A stretch of 14,680 nt of DNA from JALQXV01 sp964540445 (lineage in GTDB: Bacteria > Patescibacteriota > Saccharimonadia > Saccharimonadales > 2-12-FULL-41-12): positions 1 to 14,680 of the forward strand of contig CAZIMF010000021.1 in NCBI GenBank assembly GCA_964540445.1, in the 5' to 3' direction. Each line of letters begins with the position of its first letter. Positions within the stretch are counted from its first letter, which is position 1. Under the pieces are notes generated by a model. That model did no database searches. It was not told the DNA's origin and saw only the letters and a list, made by a program, of their open reading frames with translations. Below, in pieces: positions 1 to 7,524 of the stretch. Made by a program: the position numbers and the translations under genes.

Positions 1-66
1 GCAGTTGAGTAAATAAGCAATTACACTACATAGCGCAAAAAAGTAGACATATTGAGCAAGGGTCAT
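1..66 (-). CDS. N-terminal fragment of a membrane protein, running off the left edge
   Basis: An open frame of 22 codons begins with ATG at 64-66 and is still open at the window edge. The peptide begins MTLAQYVYFFALCSVIAYLL, strongly hydrophobic, so a signal anchor or first membrane segment is likely. The start is supported by an extended -10 box (TGCTACAAT, minus strand, 73-81) that ends exactly 6 nt before the ATG, the same geometry as at several complete genes in this window. The family cannot be recognised from 22 residues. The gene follows the response regulator on the same strand but has its own promoter. Being only a fragment, it could still be a chance open frame. Confidence 0.55.
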   Translation of the reverse strand, partial: MTLAQYVYFFALCSVIAYLLNC

Positions 67-72
67 GACGTA

Positions 73-81
73 ATTGTAGCA
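73..81 (-). promoter_or_regulatory. Extended -10 promoter for the edge gene (leaderless type)
   Basis: On the minus strand the sequence TGCTACAAT (TG-n-TACAAT) ends 6 nt upstream of the ATG at 64-66. Transcription would begin at or next to the A of the start codon. No Shine-Dalgarno lies between. No good -35 is seen, as is usual for extended -10 promoters. Confidence 0.55.
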
Positions 82-108
82 GAGGGGAGTAATCTGGCAG
101 TATCTAGG

Positions 109-495
109 TTAGGTTTGGGGGAATAGTCGCTTGCGGACGTTTTCGACGATATCTCGAACTTCAAAGTCAGACTTAATTAAGATGTCGTACGCACCACCGA
201 CTAACGCTTCGTTTATTGTTTCGGTGTCATTTAAGTTGGTAAGAATCATGACAGGAATATTTTTGCCGTCTTCGTGCGTTCGAAGTACCTTGAGCATCGA
301 GAGGCCGCCCATATGAGGCATCATGACATCAAGCAATATCATGTCTGGCTTTTTCTCGAGGGCAATCGCCAGTGCTTCTTTACCGTCACTGGCCCTAATC
401 ACTCTAAAGCCTTCGTTCTCGAATCTTTCTGTTAATATCTCACTTAGTGGTTTTTCGTCTTCGACAATGAGAATGGTTTTGTGTGTATCGTCCAT
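109..495 (-). CDS. Receiver-only response regulator (CheY-like)
   Basis: This 128-aa protein is a single REC domain with no output domain. The acidic pocket is E12-D13, the phosphoacceptor is D56 (in ILLDVMMP), the conserved Thr is T86 (LTN) and the conserved Lys is K108 (IKSD). It should accept phosphate from the sensor kinase encoded directly upstream (stop 23 nt before this start) and signal through protein contacts, since it has no DNA-binding part. The ATG at 493-495 is preceded by AAGGAA at a normal distance (AAGGAAATTATATG), so it is translated from a Shine-Dalgarno inside the operon. Family assignment is certain; the target of the regulator is unknown. Confidence 0.95.
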   Translation of the reverse strand: MDDTHKTILIVEDEKPLSEILTERFENEGFRVIRASDGKEALAIALEKKPDMILLDVMMPHMGGLSMLKVLRTHEDGKNIPVMILTNLNDTETINEALVGGAYDILIKSDFEVRDIVENVRKRLFPQT

Positions 496-518
496 ATAAT
501 TTCCTTGTAAAACAATAG

Positions 519-2309
519 TTAATGCTTAGGTGTTAAGGGCAGTTTAACATAGAACGTAGTGCCCTGCCCGAGAATTGATTCAAACCAAATGGTACCTCCT
601 GATAATTCCACTAAAGCTTTTGAGATGTAGAGTCCAAGGCCCGATCCGTCGTTTATTAACTTACGGGCATTATCGGCACGAAACAACTTAGTAAAAATTT
701 TATCTTGCTGTTCTGAGGGAATTCCATAGCCATGATCGGACACGGTTATTACTATTTCATTGTGTGCTTTCTGGATTGAAACTGATATTTCTTGCCCCGA
801 GTGACTATACTTAACTGCATTTGAAAGTAAGTTTTGCAAAATCATATGAACCCAGGTGGGATCCATCATTATTGTTGGAATTTTATCGTCAACATCTGTG
901 TGCAAGTGAATCTTTCCATCTTTAATAATCCCGGATATATCTTCGACAACTGTATCCAGAGATTCAGCAAGTGAAACTTCTGCCAGCTTAGCAGGAAGAG
1001 TACCCAAGTCGACCTTGGAAGCAATTAGCAATTCGTTCACCAAATAAATCATACGGTCGTTTGAATCGTGGATTTGTTTGATGTAATGATTTTGTTTGCT
1101 TTTTCCCAATGGCTTAATAGGGGCTAGGAGTTCTTTAGAAAACCACTTTACAGCAGTTAAGGGTGTTCGAAGTTGGTGTGATGCCAGCAAAATAAACTCT
1201 GATTTAGCTCTATCAATATGCTCAACGCTCTCTGCCATTGAATTAAAGGCTGTTGCAAGCACGCCGATTTCATCATCTCGATTCACGTTTACACGTTGCT
1301 TTAAGTCGCCTTTACTCATTTGACTGGCTGCTTTTGATAATGCAAGGAGCGGTTCGGTAAATGCTCTGGCTACAAACAATGCCAAGAAAACACAAACGAC
1401 TGTGATAACGAATATCAGTAAAAGTAGGGTGTCACGCAGTTCGGTAATAGGCTTATTAATTTCAGCCTGGTCAATTTTGGTAATAATCCGCCAGTCTGTC
1501 GTACCGACCTGCCGACTTACTGCCAATACTGGTTTGTCACGATAGTCATAGATGTGTGTAAATGTTGCATCGGTATTGACAGCAGCCCGATTACTAAGTG
1601 CTTCATTATTTTGGCCGAGTTGTTTGCCCACACTGAGTGCCGAACCATGGCGAGTAGGGGCTAACACTTGTATCATTTCGGGGTTAGCAGCCTTTCTGAC
1701 TAGCAAGGTCTCGCCAGTTTCTCCTAAGCCCGCAAAGTCGAGTAAGTGTGGGAACAGATCGGCTGTATCAATTTCGATTAGCGCGACACCCGCCAGCTTG
1801 TCACTAAATATTATCGGCCCCACTAAATAAAGTCTTACTTCGTTTTCTTCGATTGCTTCTAGGTAGCTGGTTACATCTATATGATCTTTACCGCTCGCAA
1901 AATAATCTTTGTCGGCTAGCTGTTGACCTTGGCTTAGCGTATTTGTTGATGCCACTACCGTTCCGGTTGGTGAAATTATTGAAACATTTCTTATGTTGCC
2001 GTCAGCCGTCTTAATTTCCTGAATTGTTTGATTTAAAAGTTGTTCGTTACCTACGGATGGTTTTATATTTTGGTTTGCTAACGTATTTTTAAGGATGGAA
2101 AGATTTCGCAAGCTATCAATTCGGGCAAAGTTTCTGTTAATTGAATCTTCGGTGCGATGTTGTTGTATGGTGCCAATGTACTCAAGCTCTTTAATAGCCT
2201 GCTTATTTAATGTGTCGCTGAAACTAAGGTATAAGAGGCCACTAATTAATAAAATAGGTATGAGCGCTAAACCCAGAAATGCTGCAATTATTTTTTGAAC
2301 AACTGACAC
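519..2309 (-). CDS. Membrane sensor histidine kinase with dCache-like sensor and HAMP
   Basis: This 596-aa kinase has a first membrane segment near residues 7-29, an extracellular region of about 260 residues with the look of a double Cache ligand sensor (for example NVSIISPTGTVVAST near 108 and the DYF motif near 135), a second membrane segment near 294-315 and a HAMP linker to about 365. The dimerisation domain carries the phosphorylated His378 in SHQLRTPL. The ATPase domain has the N box (N492, N496), G1 box DHGYG (525-529) and G2 box GSGLGL (555-560). All catalytic motifs are intact. The start is GTG at 2307-2309, 6 nt after the stop of the upstream membrane protein and without a clear Shine-Dalgarno, so translation is probably coupled. 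Its partner is the receiver protein downstream. The ligand is unknown. Confidence 0.93.
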   Translation of the reverse strand: MSVVQKIIAAFLGLALIPILLISGLLYLSFSDTLNKQAIKELEYIGTIQQHRTEDSINRNFARIDSLRNLSILKNTLANQNIKPSVGNEQLLNQTIQEIKTADGNIRNVSIISPTGTVVASTNTLSQGQQLADKDYFASGKDHIDVTSYLEAIEENEVRLYLVGPIIFSDKLAGVALIEIDTADLFPHLLDFAGLGETGETLLVRKAANPEMIQVLAPTRHGSALSVGKQLGQNNEALSNRAAVNTDATFTHIYDYRDKPVLAVSRQVGTTDWRIITKIDQAEINKPITELRDTLLLLIFVITVVCVFLALFVARAFTEPLLALSKAASQMSKGDLKQRVNVNRDDEIGVLATAFNSMAESVEHIDRAKSEFILLASHQLRTPLTAVKWFSKELLAPIKPLGKSKQNHYIKQIHDSNDRMIYLVNELLIASKVDLGTLPAKLAEVSLAESLDTVVEDISGIIKDGKIHLHTDVDDKIPTIMMDPTWVHMILQNLLSNAVKYSHSGQEISVSIQKAHNEIVITVSDHGYGIPSEQQDKIFTKLFRADNARKLINDGSGLGLYISKALVELSGGTIWFESILGQGTTFYVKLPLTPKH

Positions 2310-2315
2310 TTTATG

Positions 2316-3245
2316 TTACCCAGTTGTTTTCTGAGTATTTATTTGAGCTAATTTTTTAGCACCCTTTGCGATAAGACCATAGCCGATCGATATTGCAACC
2401 AGTAGCAACGCAATCAAGAACAGTATAATGCCCAGCCCGTAACTCGAGAATCGTTCACCCCCGACAGACTCTATTGCCTGTGTAAGAATGACGCTACCGA
2501 CGATAAACAGCACACCGTTATAAAAACTTGCTAAGCCTGGTTTTTGCTTGGGGTTTACATGATGTGAAAATTGCTCAAGATTTAATGCCAAATTCAGGCC
2601 CACAATCCACGAAGCAATAACCGGTAAAATAATAGTTAGAATAATGAGCGGATCTGAGACATAAAAACTTGCCGGAATAGCTGGATCGGCCGAGGATTGT
2701 CTGGACGGATTGGTAAAAATCATAGCTATGTAAAAAATGCTAAACAACAGAACCGGTAAAAATACGGTAAGAGTTTTTGACCAGGTAGCTATTTTTAGAT
2801 TTATGTTTTGCATTAGCTGACTGGCACCAATAAACATCCAAGAAAAGCCAATGAGTGGCAAAAAGATACTGACATAGTTATTAATTTTGACGCTAATCTC
2901 CCCAGATTCAGGGCCATTAAAGTAATGGTAGGTTGCATTTATGAGGGTAGGCACTATGAGGGCAATAATTAATACAAGCAGTCCCCTTGCGACATTGTTG
3001 TAGGCTCGCCGCTCGGCATTTTTAGGCAATGACCGTACAAAATCACGAAAATAGGCCCACCCAGCTACCGCAAAAAGCCAACAAAGCAAAAAAGGTACTA
3101 GCACAGATATTTTTAAAACTATAAGCCCGGTCGGTGAAATGTTATATTGTTGAGCTGATTCAGCCTGTGGCGTATTAAGAGAGAGGAATAAATAAATACT
3201 CCATATGCACAGTATGACAAATATATAGCGCCACGATCGTTTCAT
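2316..3245 (-). CDS. Polytopic membrane protein, first gene of a two-component operon
   Basis: This 309-aa protein has about eight hydrophobic segments (approximately 7-23, 42-66, 87-107, 127-145, 156-176, 197-223, 241-258 and 271-298) joined by short loops. I do not recognise a family or catalytic motif. It is the first gene of an operon with the sensor kinase (6 nt gap) and the response regulator, so an accessory sensing, transport or envelope role linked to that kinase is the best inference. The ATG at 3243-3245 has no Shine-Dalgarno; an extended -10 box (TGTTATGAT) ends 8 nt upstream, which predicts a leaderless mRNA. The C-terminus is a charged cytoplasmic tail rich in Lys. Confidence 0.85.
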   Translation of the reverse strand: MKRSWRYIFVILCIWSIYLFLSLNTPQAESAQQYNISPTGLIVLKISVLVPFLLCWLFAVAGWAYFRDFVRSLPKNAERRAYNNVARGLLVLIIALIVPTLINATYHYFNGPESGEISVKINNYVSIFLPLIGFSWMFIGASQLMQNINLKIATWSKTLTVFLPVLLFSIFYIAMIFTNPSRQSSADPAIPASFYVSDPLIILTIILPVIASWIVGLNLALNLEQFSHHVNPKQKPGLASFYNGVLFIVGSVILTQAIESVGGERFSSYGLGIILFLIALLLVAISIGYGLIAKGAKKLAQINTQKTTG

Positions 3246-3253
3246 TTGGCTTA

Positions 3254-3262
3254 ATCATAACA
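3254..3262 (-). promoter_or_regulatory. Extended -10 promoter of the membrane protein-kinase-regulator operon
   Basis: TGTTATGAT on the minus strand is a near-perfect extended -10 (TG-n-TATGAT). It ends 8 nt before the ATG at 3243-3245, placing the transcript start at or within a base or two of the start codon. The same nonamer occurs at 8176-8184 before another gene. Confidence 0.6.
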
Positions 3263-3308
3263 CTTATGGTTTTGGCAGTATAGGTAGGCGAAGCAGGTAA
3301 ATGTACTG

Positions 3309-3644
3309 TTATATACCTGGCATTGACAGCATTTCAAGTACGTCAATGCTTGCACCGGGCCGTTTTAGGTGTGGATGTGTTTTTAGAAGTTCGATAATAG
3401 TGTCTTTATCGCCTTCCATTGTTGAGTGCCCCGAAACATTGCTGTTGCTAGCTTGTGCCCCACTGGCCGTAACCTGGCTCACAGCCTGAAGTGGCAGCCC
3501 AAAATCAAAGCCGACTACTTTACTGACTTCGTCTTTCCAGGCAATCCATTCAGCCATGCTGGCTTGCATTTCTTCTGGCGTTGCATTTGCCATCTGCTCG
3601 CTAGCAGACATTGTTGAGTTATATAGAATCAGATACTTAGCCAT
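3309..3644 (-). CDS. YciI/DGPF-like dimeric alpha-beta barrel protein
   Basis: This 111-aa protein starts MAKYLILY and ends with a GASIDVLEM strand, with the central pattern of helix (residues 24-42), hydrophobic stretch and acidic helix (78-91, then HPHL) typical of YCII-related proteins. In that family the fold is a ferredoxin-like dimeric barrel; a specific reaction is seldom known. The Ser/Ala/Asn-rich loop at 59-75 takes the place of the usual DGPF-type segment. The ATG is preceded by AAGGGAG at good spacing. It follows the DUF4389 gene by 23 nt and probably shares its promoter. Assignment is at family level; the substrate is unknown. Confidence 0.78.
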   Translation of the reverse strand: MAKYLILYNSTMSASEQMANATPEEMQASMAEWIAWKDEVSKVVGFDFGLPLQAVSQVTASGAQASNSNVSGHSTMEGDKDTIIELLKTHPHLKRPGASIDVLEMLSMPGI

Positions 3645-3667
3645 TTGGTTGCTCCCTTATTTAATTG

Positions 3668-4309
3668 TTATTTAAGACTAAATGGAGGGTACTGGTCGGT
3701 TGTGAGAAGAAACGCATAGGCATCAACTCGAACGCTCCACCTACCTACTCCAACCACAAAATCGAAAAGATCCTTAGGGTAGTGGCCGGTAAACAATATA
3801 GCAAACCACGCAATAATGGTTGCAACTAATGCAGCAAGCCCGAGTACCACCAATGCAATATAATGCGGAATAGCCAAGAACCACTTAACAAGTGGCAGCC
3901 AACGATTAAGATCTTTTTGAACATCAGGATAGTCTATATCTAAGTGAACTGATTGTTTTTCTACGGTTGAAGGATATCGATCAGTTAAGAGAAAGAGGTA
4001 GCTTCCAACTCGTGACGAGTATCGGTTTAGCTCTAGTGCAAAATCGAACCACCAGCGTGGGTAGCGTTGTCGAAATAGAATCATAAGAGCTGTAACGGCA
4101 AAGAGCCCGGCTACAATACCGCCCCCACCGGCTGAAGCATCTTTACCAGCCCCATTCATAAAACTTTCAGAGCCAGAGGCAGTCAGTAGAGTTACTATAA
4201 TCAGTGCTGGAATGCTCCATATAATACGAAAAAACGTGGTTAACCGATCGAGCTTCTTCGGATAATCAACATTAAAGTTAGCTGGATAGGTTTCTTTTTT
4301 TACTGCCAT
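3668..4309 (-). CDS. DUF4389 membrane protein with two tandem domain copies
   Basis: This 213-aa protein consists of two homologous halves. Copy one runs roughly from residue 13 (NVDYPKKLDRL) to 113 and carries RYPRWWFDF...RYSSRVGSYLFLLTDRYP. Copy two runs from 123 (LDIDYPDVQKDLNRW) to 210 and carries HYPKDLFDF...RWSVRVDAYAFLL and then QYPPF. The RYP/FDF/RV-Y/LLTD/YPPF pattern is characteristic of DUF4389. Each half has one or two membrane segments (about 28-45 and 64-80; about 140-175). A Gly/Ala/Ser-rich loop at 45-66 separates the first two. The function of the family is unknown. The ATG is preceded by AAAGGAG at slightly long spacing. It is the first gene of an operon with the YciI-like gene. 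Confidence 0.88.
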   Translation of the reverse strand: MAVKKETYPANFNVDYPKKLDRLTTFFRIIWSIPALIIVTLLTASGSESFMNGAGKDASAGGGGIVAGLFAVTALMILFRQRYPRWWFDFALELNRYSSRVGSYLFLLTDRYPSTVEKQSVHLDIDYPDVQKDLNRWLPLVKWFLAIPHYIALVVLGLAALVATIIAWFAILFTGHYPKDLFDFVVGVGRWSVRVDAYAFLLTTDQYPPFSLK

Positions 4310-4340
4310 TACAGGTATCTCCTTTAGGTTATTGTCCCTA

Positions 4341-4370
4341 CTTATACTCGAAGTGTAGTCCTCTTAACAA
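4341..4370 (-). promoter_or_regulatory. Possible promoter for the DUF4389-YciI operon
   Basis: On the minus strand TTGTTA (4365-4370) and TATAAG (4341-4346) are separated by 18 nt and lie about 32 nt before the ATG of the DUF4389 gene, leaving room for its Shine-Dalgarno. The -35 matches consensus at 4 of 6 positions. Confidence 0.35.
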
Positions 4371-4403
4371 TAAATTCATAGGCAATAAATGTGATAATAG
4401 CAA

Positions 4404-5948
4404 TTAGTCAGTACTGAGCTCTTGGTATTCACCATATAGCTTCGCATCTTCAATTTGTGATGCGTTGTCACGAAATATTTGATCTGCTCGGTGTCGTGCT
4501 AAATTTGCAGACTGCCAATCGCTAAATTGGTCCGGGACATATTGCTTTTGTTGGTACAAAATACTGGCAGCACTTTTTCGAACCTTTTCATCAGGGTGAC
4601 TGAGCAATTTGGCAACTGCGGGAGTAGCATCTTCTGATAAGCCACCTAGGTAATACGTATCGAGCTTACCTGTAGTAGTAAAGCGATCAATATTCTGCCG
4701 GGCAATAAAATTATCGGGGTTAATAAGATTTATTAGTGCAAAAAAGCATAGTGCACTTATAAATAACTGCAAGACAAACTGATTTTCGCTTTTTTTGTGT
4801 ACTATATGCACGAGCAGCAGAATAAAAGCCGCTGCCAACCACAGGATGAACAGATGGCTCCACAATCTAAGCGTAGTAAAACCATAGGCCTCTTCGTATA
4901 AATTGAGCCGTCTATGAGCCGAAAGCATAATAATCATTACCTCAACTGCTAGTATTCCGCTTAACCAATTAAAGATCATTGACTGCATGAGAGTTTGAAA
5001 TTTTGTAGATTTTTTAATCGTCCATATAAGTAAAAAGGAGATTGCAGCCACCACTATCAACTCAAAAAAGCCCTTACGAGCATACTGGGCATAGGTATAG
5101 CCCGTGGACGCTATATGTTCTGAGCCACCAAAGAGATACGCCAGCTGGACCATCACAAAAACAAAAAACAGTACAGCTACCGACCCAAGAATAATGGTGG
5201 ATTCTGTCGTTCCTATAGTAAATACTTTCTGCTTAGGAACAGAAATAGCTTCTGGTCTAGAACTCGGCATAAAAATGAATGCATAGGCGCCTGTAAACAA
5301 GCTGGTTACAAACCCGATAAGCCCCCACCTAACAAATGTTTCGGGGTTAATGCTCAGGTCAAAGATTGAGCCGATGTATTTCTTAAAGACTAAATCGGCC
5401 GACGATAAAAGAAGTAAGAAGACGAATAAAATTGGCAAGCTAATGAGAACTCCGCGCAGAACTGGCAGGTACGAAGATTTAGTTGTACGGTTGTTGCGGC
5501 TACTCGCTGCGTTTTGTATAACTAAAAAGAATTCCTGCAAGAAACGAGTTGGCAGCCGACCTATAAAATTAAAGTAATGCGAAACTGTAAACTGGCTAAG
5601 CGTGGTGCCTGGCCGCTGCGCCAAGCGAGCCACGAGCAACAATAGATAAGTTATAAGCAGGATGTTTACAAACGCCATAAACAGACTTGCTCTTATAAAC
5701 ACCATCGAGGAAAAGAATAAGATAACCGGCGCTAACCAATAGATAGATGTATTAAGAGGCTGCTTGAATCGCCTGGCTAAATAAACGGTAAAACCTAGAA
5801 CTAACGAGGTGTAGATAAAAACCGAAATACCAGGCACGTTACCGTAAAAGAACCAGTTAAAGACTAACCCCAGCAGGAGCGAAGTAACTACAATTGGCAC
5901 CGTTTTTCGATTCATATATTTCTCAACGTGGCTATCCATTAGAACCAT
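4404..5948 (-). CDS. DUF4173 polytopic membrane protein
   Basis: This protein of up to 514 aa has about ten to eleven hydrophobic segments and the marks of the DUF4173 (DUF4153-related) family: YARKGFFEL, then the region with LYEEAYGFTTLR and a following FILWL helix, then NPDNFIARQNI. The last 100 residues are soluble and include one HEAT-like helix pair (LSEDATPAVAKLLSHPDEKV). The function of the family is unknown. Three starts are possible: ATG at 5948, which overlaps the end of the XRE gene; ATG at 5939, better placed relative to the AGAGAG upstream; and ATG at 5915 (MNRKTVPIV). It is the last gene of the DUF2975-XRE-DUF4173 operon, and the overlap suggests coupled translation. Confidence 0.88.
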   Translation of the reverse strand: MVLMDSHVEKYMNRKTVPIVVTSLLLGLVFNWFFYGNVPGISVFIYTSLVLGFTVYLARRFKQPLNTSIYWLAPVILFFSSMVFIRASLFMAFVNILLITYLLLLVARLAQRPGTTLSQFTVSHYFNFIGRLPTRFLQEFFLVIQNAASSRNNRTTKSSYLPVLRGVLISLPILFVFLLLLSSADLVFKKYIGSIFDLSINPETFVRWGLIGFVTSLFTGAYAFIFMPSSRPEAISVPKQKVFTIGTTESTIILGSVAVLFFVFVMVQLAYLFGGSEHIASTGYTYAQYARKGFFELIVVAAISFLLIWTIKKSTKFQTLMQSMIFNWLSGILAVEVMIIMLSAHRRLNLYEEAYGFTTLRLWSHLFILWLAAAFILLLVHIVHKKSENQFVLQLFISALCFFALINLINPDNFIARQNIDRFTTTGKLDTYYLGGLSEDATPAVAKLLSHPDEKVRKSAASILYQQKQYVPDQFSDWQSANLARHRADQIFRDNASQIEDAKLYGEYQELSTD

Positions 5949-6153
5949 TCTCTCTTTTGTACTCTAATATATCACCTGGCTGACAATCCAATGCCTTACA
6001 AATTGCTTCGAGCGTAGATAATCGAACCGCTTTTGCTTTGCCGTTTTTTAGAATCGAAAGGTTAGCCATAGTTATACCAACTTTTTCGGTTAGCTCGGTA
6101 ACGCTCATTTTACGCTTGGCCAGCATCACGTCGATAGTAATAATTATTGCCAT
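5932..6153 (-). CDS. Small XRE/Cro-type DNA-binding regulator (YozG-like)
   Basis: This 73-aa protein is nearly all a helix-turn-helix domain: MSVTELTEKVGITMANLSILKNG (residues 16-38) holds the scaffold and recognition helices, followed by the LSTLEAICKALDCQPGDILEY signature (45-65) of the short YozG-like Cro/C1 regulators. In Firmicutes such regulators are usually encoded beside a DUF2975 membrane protein, exactly the arrangement here. The ATG at 6151-6153 follows GAGG, which overlaps the TGA of the DUF2975 gene, so translation is probably coupled. Its 3' end overlaps the DUF4173 gene. Autoregulation through the TATCGTTT repeats upstream of the operon is a reasonable inference. Confidence 0.92.
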   Translation of the reverse strand: MAIIITIDVMLAKRKMSVTELTEKVGITMANLSILKNGKAKAVRLSTLEAICKALDCQPGDILEYKRENGSNG

Positions 6154-6163
6154 ATTAGTAGCC

Positions 6164-6628
6164 TCAAACCGTTAGATCATTTTCAGATTTTATATCTACG
6201 GCACTCTGCACTAGTGCCTGAAGCACAGCTGCAGAGGTTGCAATTACAAATGACGTACCGATAATGACAAATCCTAATGCTGCCACACCTGGGGCGTCGT
6301 CTCTGTTGGCAGCGTAAAATATATACGGCATGCCGGCTGTAAACAACGCACTAATTGTAAGTGCACAGTACTTAATTTTTCTAAGCGCAACTAACGATAA
6401 TTCGGAAAAAGCTTTATTTGTGTCGATATAGTTTAATAGATTAAGTGTTTGGTGCAAAGCAAAGAAAAATGGTATGGCCGGTACGTACAAACCTAGTAAA
6501 ATTGGCCGATAATATCCGGTATTATCAGACAATAAACCAGCGGGCAATCCAAAAATACATAACGCCAGCACTGCAAGTCCAAGAAGAATAATCGCTCCCC
6601 GTAAGATCATTGTTGAGCCGCGTTTCAT
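6164..6628 (-). CDS. DUF2975 membrane protein
   Basis: This 154-aa protein has four hydrophobic segments (about 8-33, 43-63, 86-106 and 114-142). It carries typical DUF2975 features: a YYRPILLGLYVPAIPFFFALHQ stretch split between the first two segments, then NTNKAF-like DTNKAFSELSLVALRKIKY (69-87) and the closing helix. The family is of unknown function but is regularly paired with a small XRE regulator, seen here 10 nt downstream. The ATG has AAAGG at good spacing. A standard promoter lies about 30 nt upstream. It is the first gene of a three-gene operon. Confidence 0.88.
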   Translation of the reverse strand: MKRGSTMILRGAIILLGLAVLALCIFGLPAGLLSDNTGYYRPILLGLYVPAIPFFFALHQTLNLLNYIDTNKAFSELSLVALRKIKYCALTISALFTAGMPYIFYAANRDDAPGVAALGFVIIGTSFVIATSAAVLQALVQSAVDIKSENDLTV

Positions 6629-6658
6629 TTGAGTGCCTTTCGGTTTATTATTGATCTA

Positions 6659-6687
6659 GTTTTAGCACACTATTTATCGTTTTGCAA
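6659..6687 (-). promoter_or_regulatory. Promoter of the DUF2975-XRE-DUF4173 operon
   Basis: On the minus strand TTGCAA (6682-6687) and TAAAAC (6659-6664) are separated by exactly 17 nt, giving a transcript start near 6652 and a leader of about 24 nt with a Shine-Dalgarno. It is one of two promoters in the window with a good -35 at 17-nt spacing. Confidence 0.6.
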
Positions 6688-6703
6688 TATATTTATATCG
6701 TTT
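6675..6703 (-). promoter_or_regulatory. Two TATCGTTT direct repeats, 21 bp apart: candidate XRE operator
   Basis: TATCGTTT occurs on the plus strand at 6675-6682 and 6696-6703 (AAACGATA on the minus strand). The 21-bp period is two helical turns, so both copies face the same side of the DNA. The pair brackets the -35 of the operon that encodes an XRE regulator, so an autoregulatory operator is inferred. Confidence 0.45.
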
Positions 6704-6735
6704 ATCTATAACAGTATCCCACCAAAGAAACTAGA

Positions 6736-7092
6736 TCAGACGCGCAATATTTTCTCCATAGCCTTGCCTTTGGCTAATTCATCAATTAATTTATCGAGGT
6801 AGCGGATTTCTTGCATGATTGGTTCTTTAATGTCTTCTACCCGGATACCGCAAATCATGCCTGTAATTAAGGTTCTCAAAGGGTTCAGGTGCGGAGCTTG
6901 GGCAAAGAAAGTCTCGGTGTCGATTTGTTTTTCAAGTAACGCCTCTACCTCTTTCTGGCTATATCCTGTTAGCCAGCCAATGATTTCGTCGACTTCTGCT
7001 TTGGTGCGGCCTTTTTTCTCTGCTTTTGCTATATAGCATGGATAAACACGTGCAAAGCTAATGGTGTAAATTCGATGTTTTTGCTGTTTCAT
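6736..7092 (-). CDS. DUF2200 family protein
   Basis: This 118-aa protein matches DUF2200 along its length: HRIYTISFARVYPCYIAKAEKKGRT (6-30) is divided by the family's conserved Phe-Ala-x-Val-Tyr-Pro, then EVDEIIGWLTGYS (33-45), FFAQAP..NP (62-71), ITGMICGIRVEDI (76-88) and a final helix IRYLDKLIDELAKGKAMEKILR. It is a soluble, mostly helical protein. The biochemical role of the family is unknown. It follows the VOC gene with 16 nt between and only a weak AGG upstream, so it is likely cotranscribed with it. The C-terminal stop is TGA. Length agrees with the family. Confidence 0.88.
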   Translation of the reverse strand: MKQQKHRIYTISFARVYPCYIAKAEKKGRTKAEVDEIIGWLTGYSQKEVEALLEKQIDTETFFAQAPHLNPLRTLITGMICGIRVEDIKEPIMQEIRYLDKLIDELAKGKAMEKILRV

Positions 7093-7108
7093 TCTAGTAA
7101 TTGCCTGT

Positions 7109-7453
7109 CTATTCCGAGGGCTCCCAGAGCTCTATAGGATTACCTTCGGGATCTTCAATCCGTGCAAAACGGCCTACGCCAGTTTGTTCTTCGATATCTT
7201 TTACAATCTTTACATTGTTAGCCCTAAGTTCTTGTAGCATACCATCCAGGTCATCTACCCGAAAGTTAAGCATAAACATTTGTGATTCACGTCCAAAGTA
7301 ATCAGTATCGGCAGAAAAAGGAGCGAAAACAGTCTGACCTTGTTGCTGGACCCACTCCATACCGTTAACACCAAGGTGTTTCTTGTACCAATCCGAAAGT
7401 GCCGCTGGGTCTTTTGCTCGAAAAAACACACCGCCTATACCTGTAACTTTCAT
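7109..7453 (-). CDS. VOC-superfamily (glyoxalase/bleomycin-resistance-like) protein
   Basis: This 114-aa protein has two beta-alpha-beta-beta-beta modules: IGGVFFRAKDPAALSDWYKKHLG (6-28) and MLNFRVDDLDGMLQELRANNV (61-81), ending with FARIEDPEGNPIELWEP, where the Glu in IELW is the usual metal ligand position. The superfamily covers glyoxalases, dioxygenases and resistance proteins; the substrate cannot be told from sequence. The ATG has a strong AGGAGG Shine-Dalgarno. It is the first gene of a pair with DUF2200, from a promoter near 7492. Confidence 0.9.
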   Translation of the reverse strand: MKVTGIGGVFFRAKDPAALSDWYKKHLGVNGMEWVQQQGQTVFAPFSADTDYFGRESQMFMLNFRVDDLDGMLQELRANNVKIVKDIEEQTGVGRFARIEDPEGNPIELWEPSE

Positions 7454-7491
7454 ACTGTTCCTCCTAGTTTTTTACCGATCCTTTATCGCCT

Positions 7492-7500
7492 AGTATACCA
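7492..7500 (-). promoter_or_regulatory. Extended -10 promoter for the VOC-DUF2200 pair
   Basis: TGGTATACT on the minus strand is an extended -10 box. The predicted start near 7485 gives a leader of about 32 nt that contains the AGGAGG Shine-Dalgarno of the VOC gene, so this mRNA is not leaderless. Confidence 0.5.
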
Positions 7501-7524
7501 AAGTACATAACCGAGGCTCATGAG

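Larger units (their letters stand above)
6652..6738. repeat. 11-bp inverted repeat around the DUF2975 operon promoter
   Basis: TGATCTAGTTT (6652-6662) is exactly complementary to AAACTAGATCA (6728-6738), with 65 nt between. The left arm overlaps the -10 box and transcript start of the DUF2975 operon; the right arm overlaps the stop codon of the DUF2200 gene. It may be a pair of operator sites or coincidence. Confidence 0.4.
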
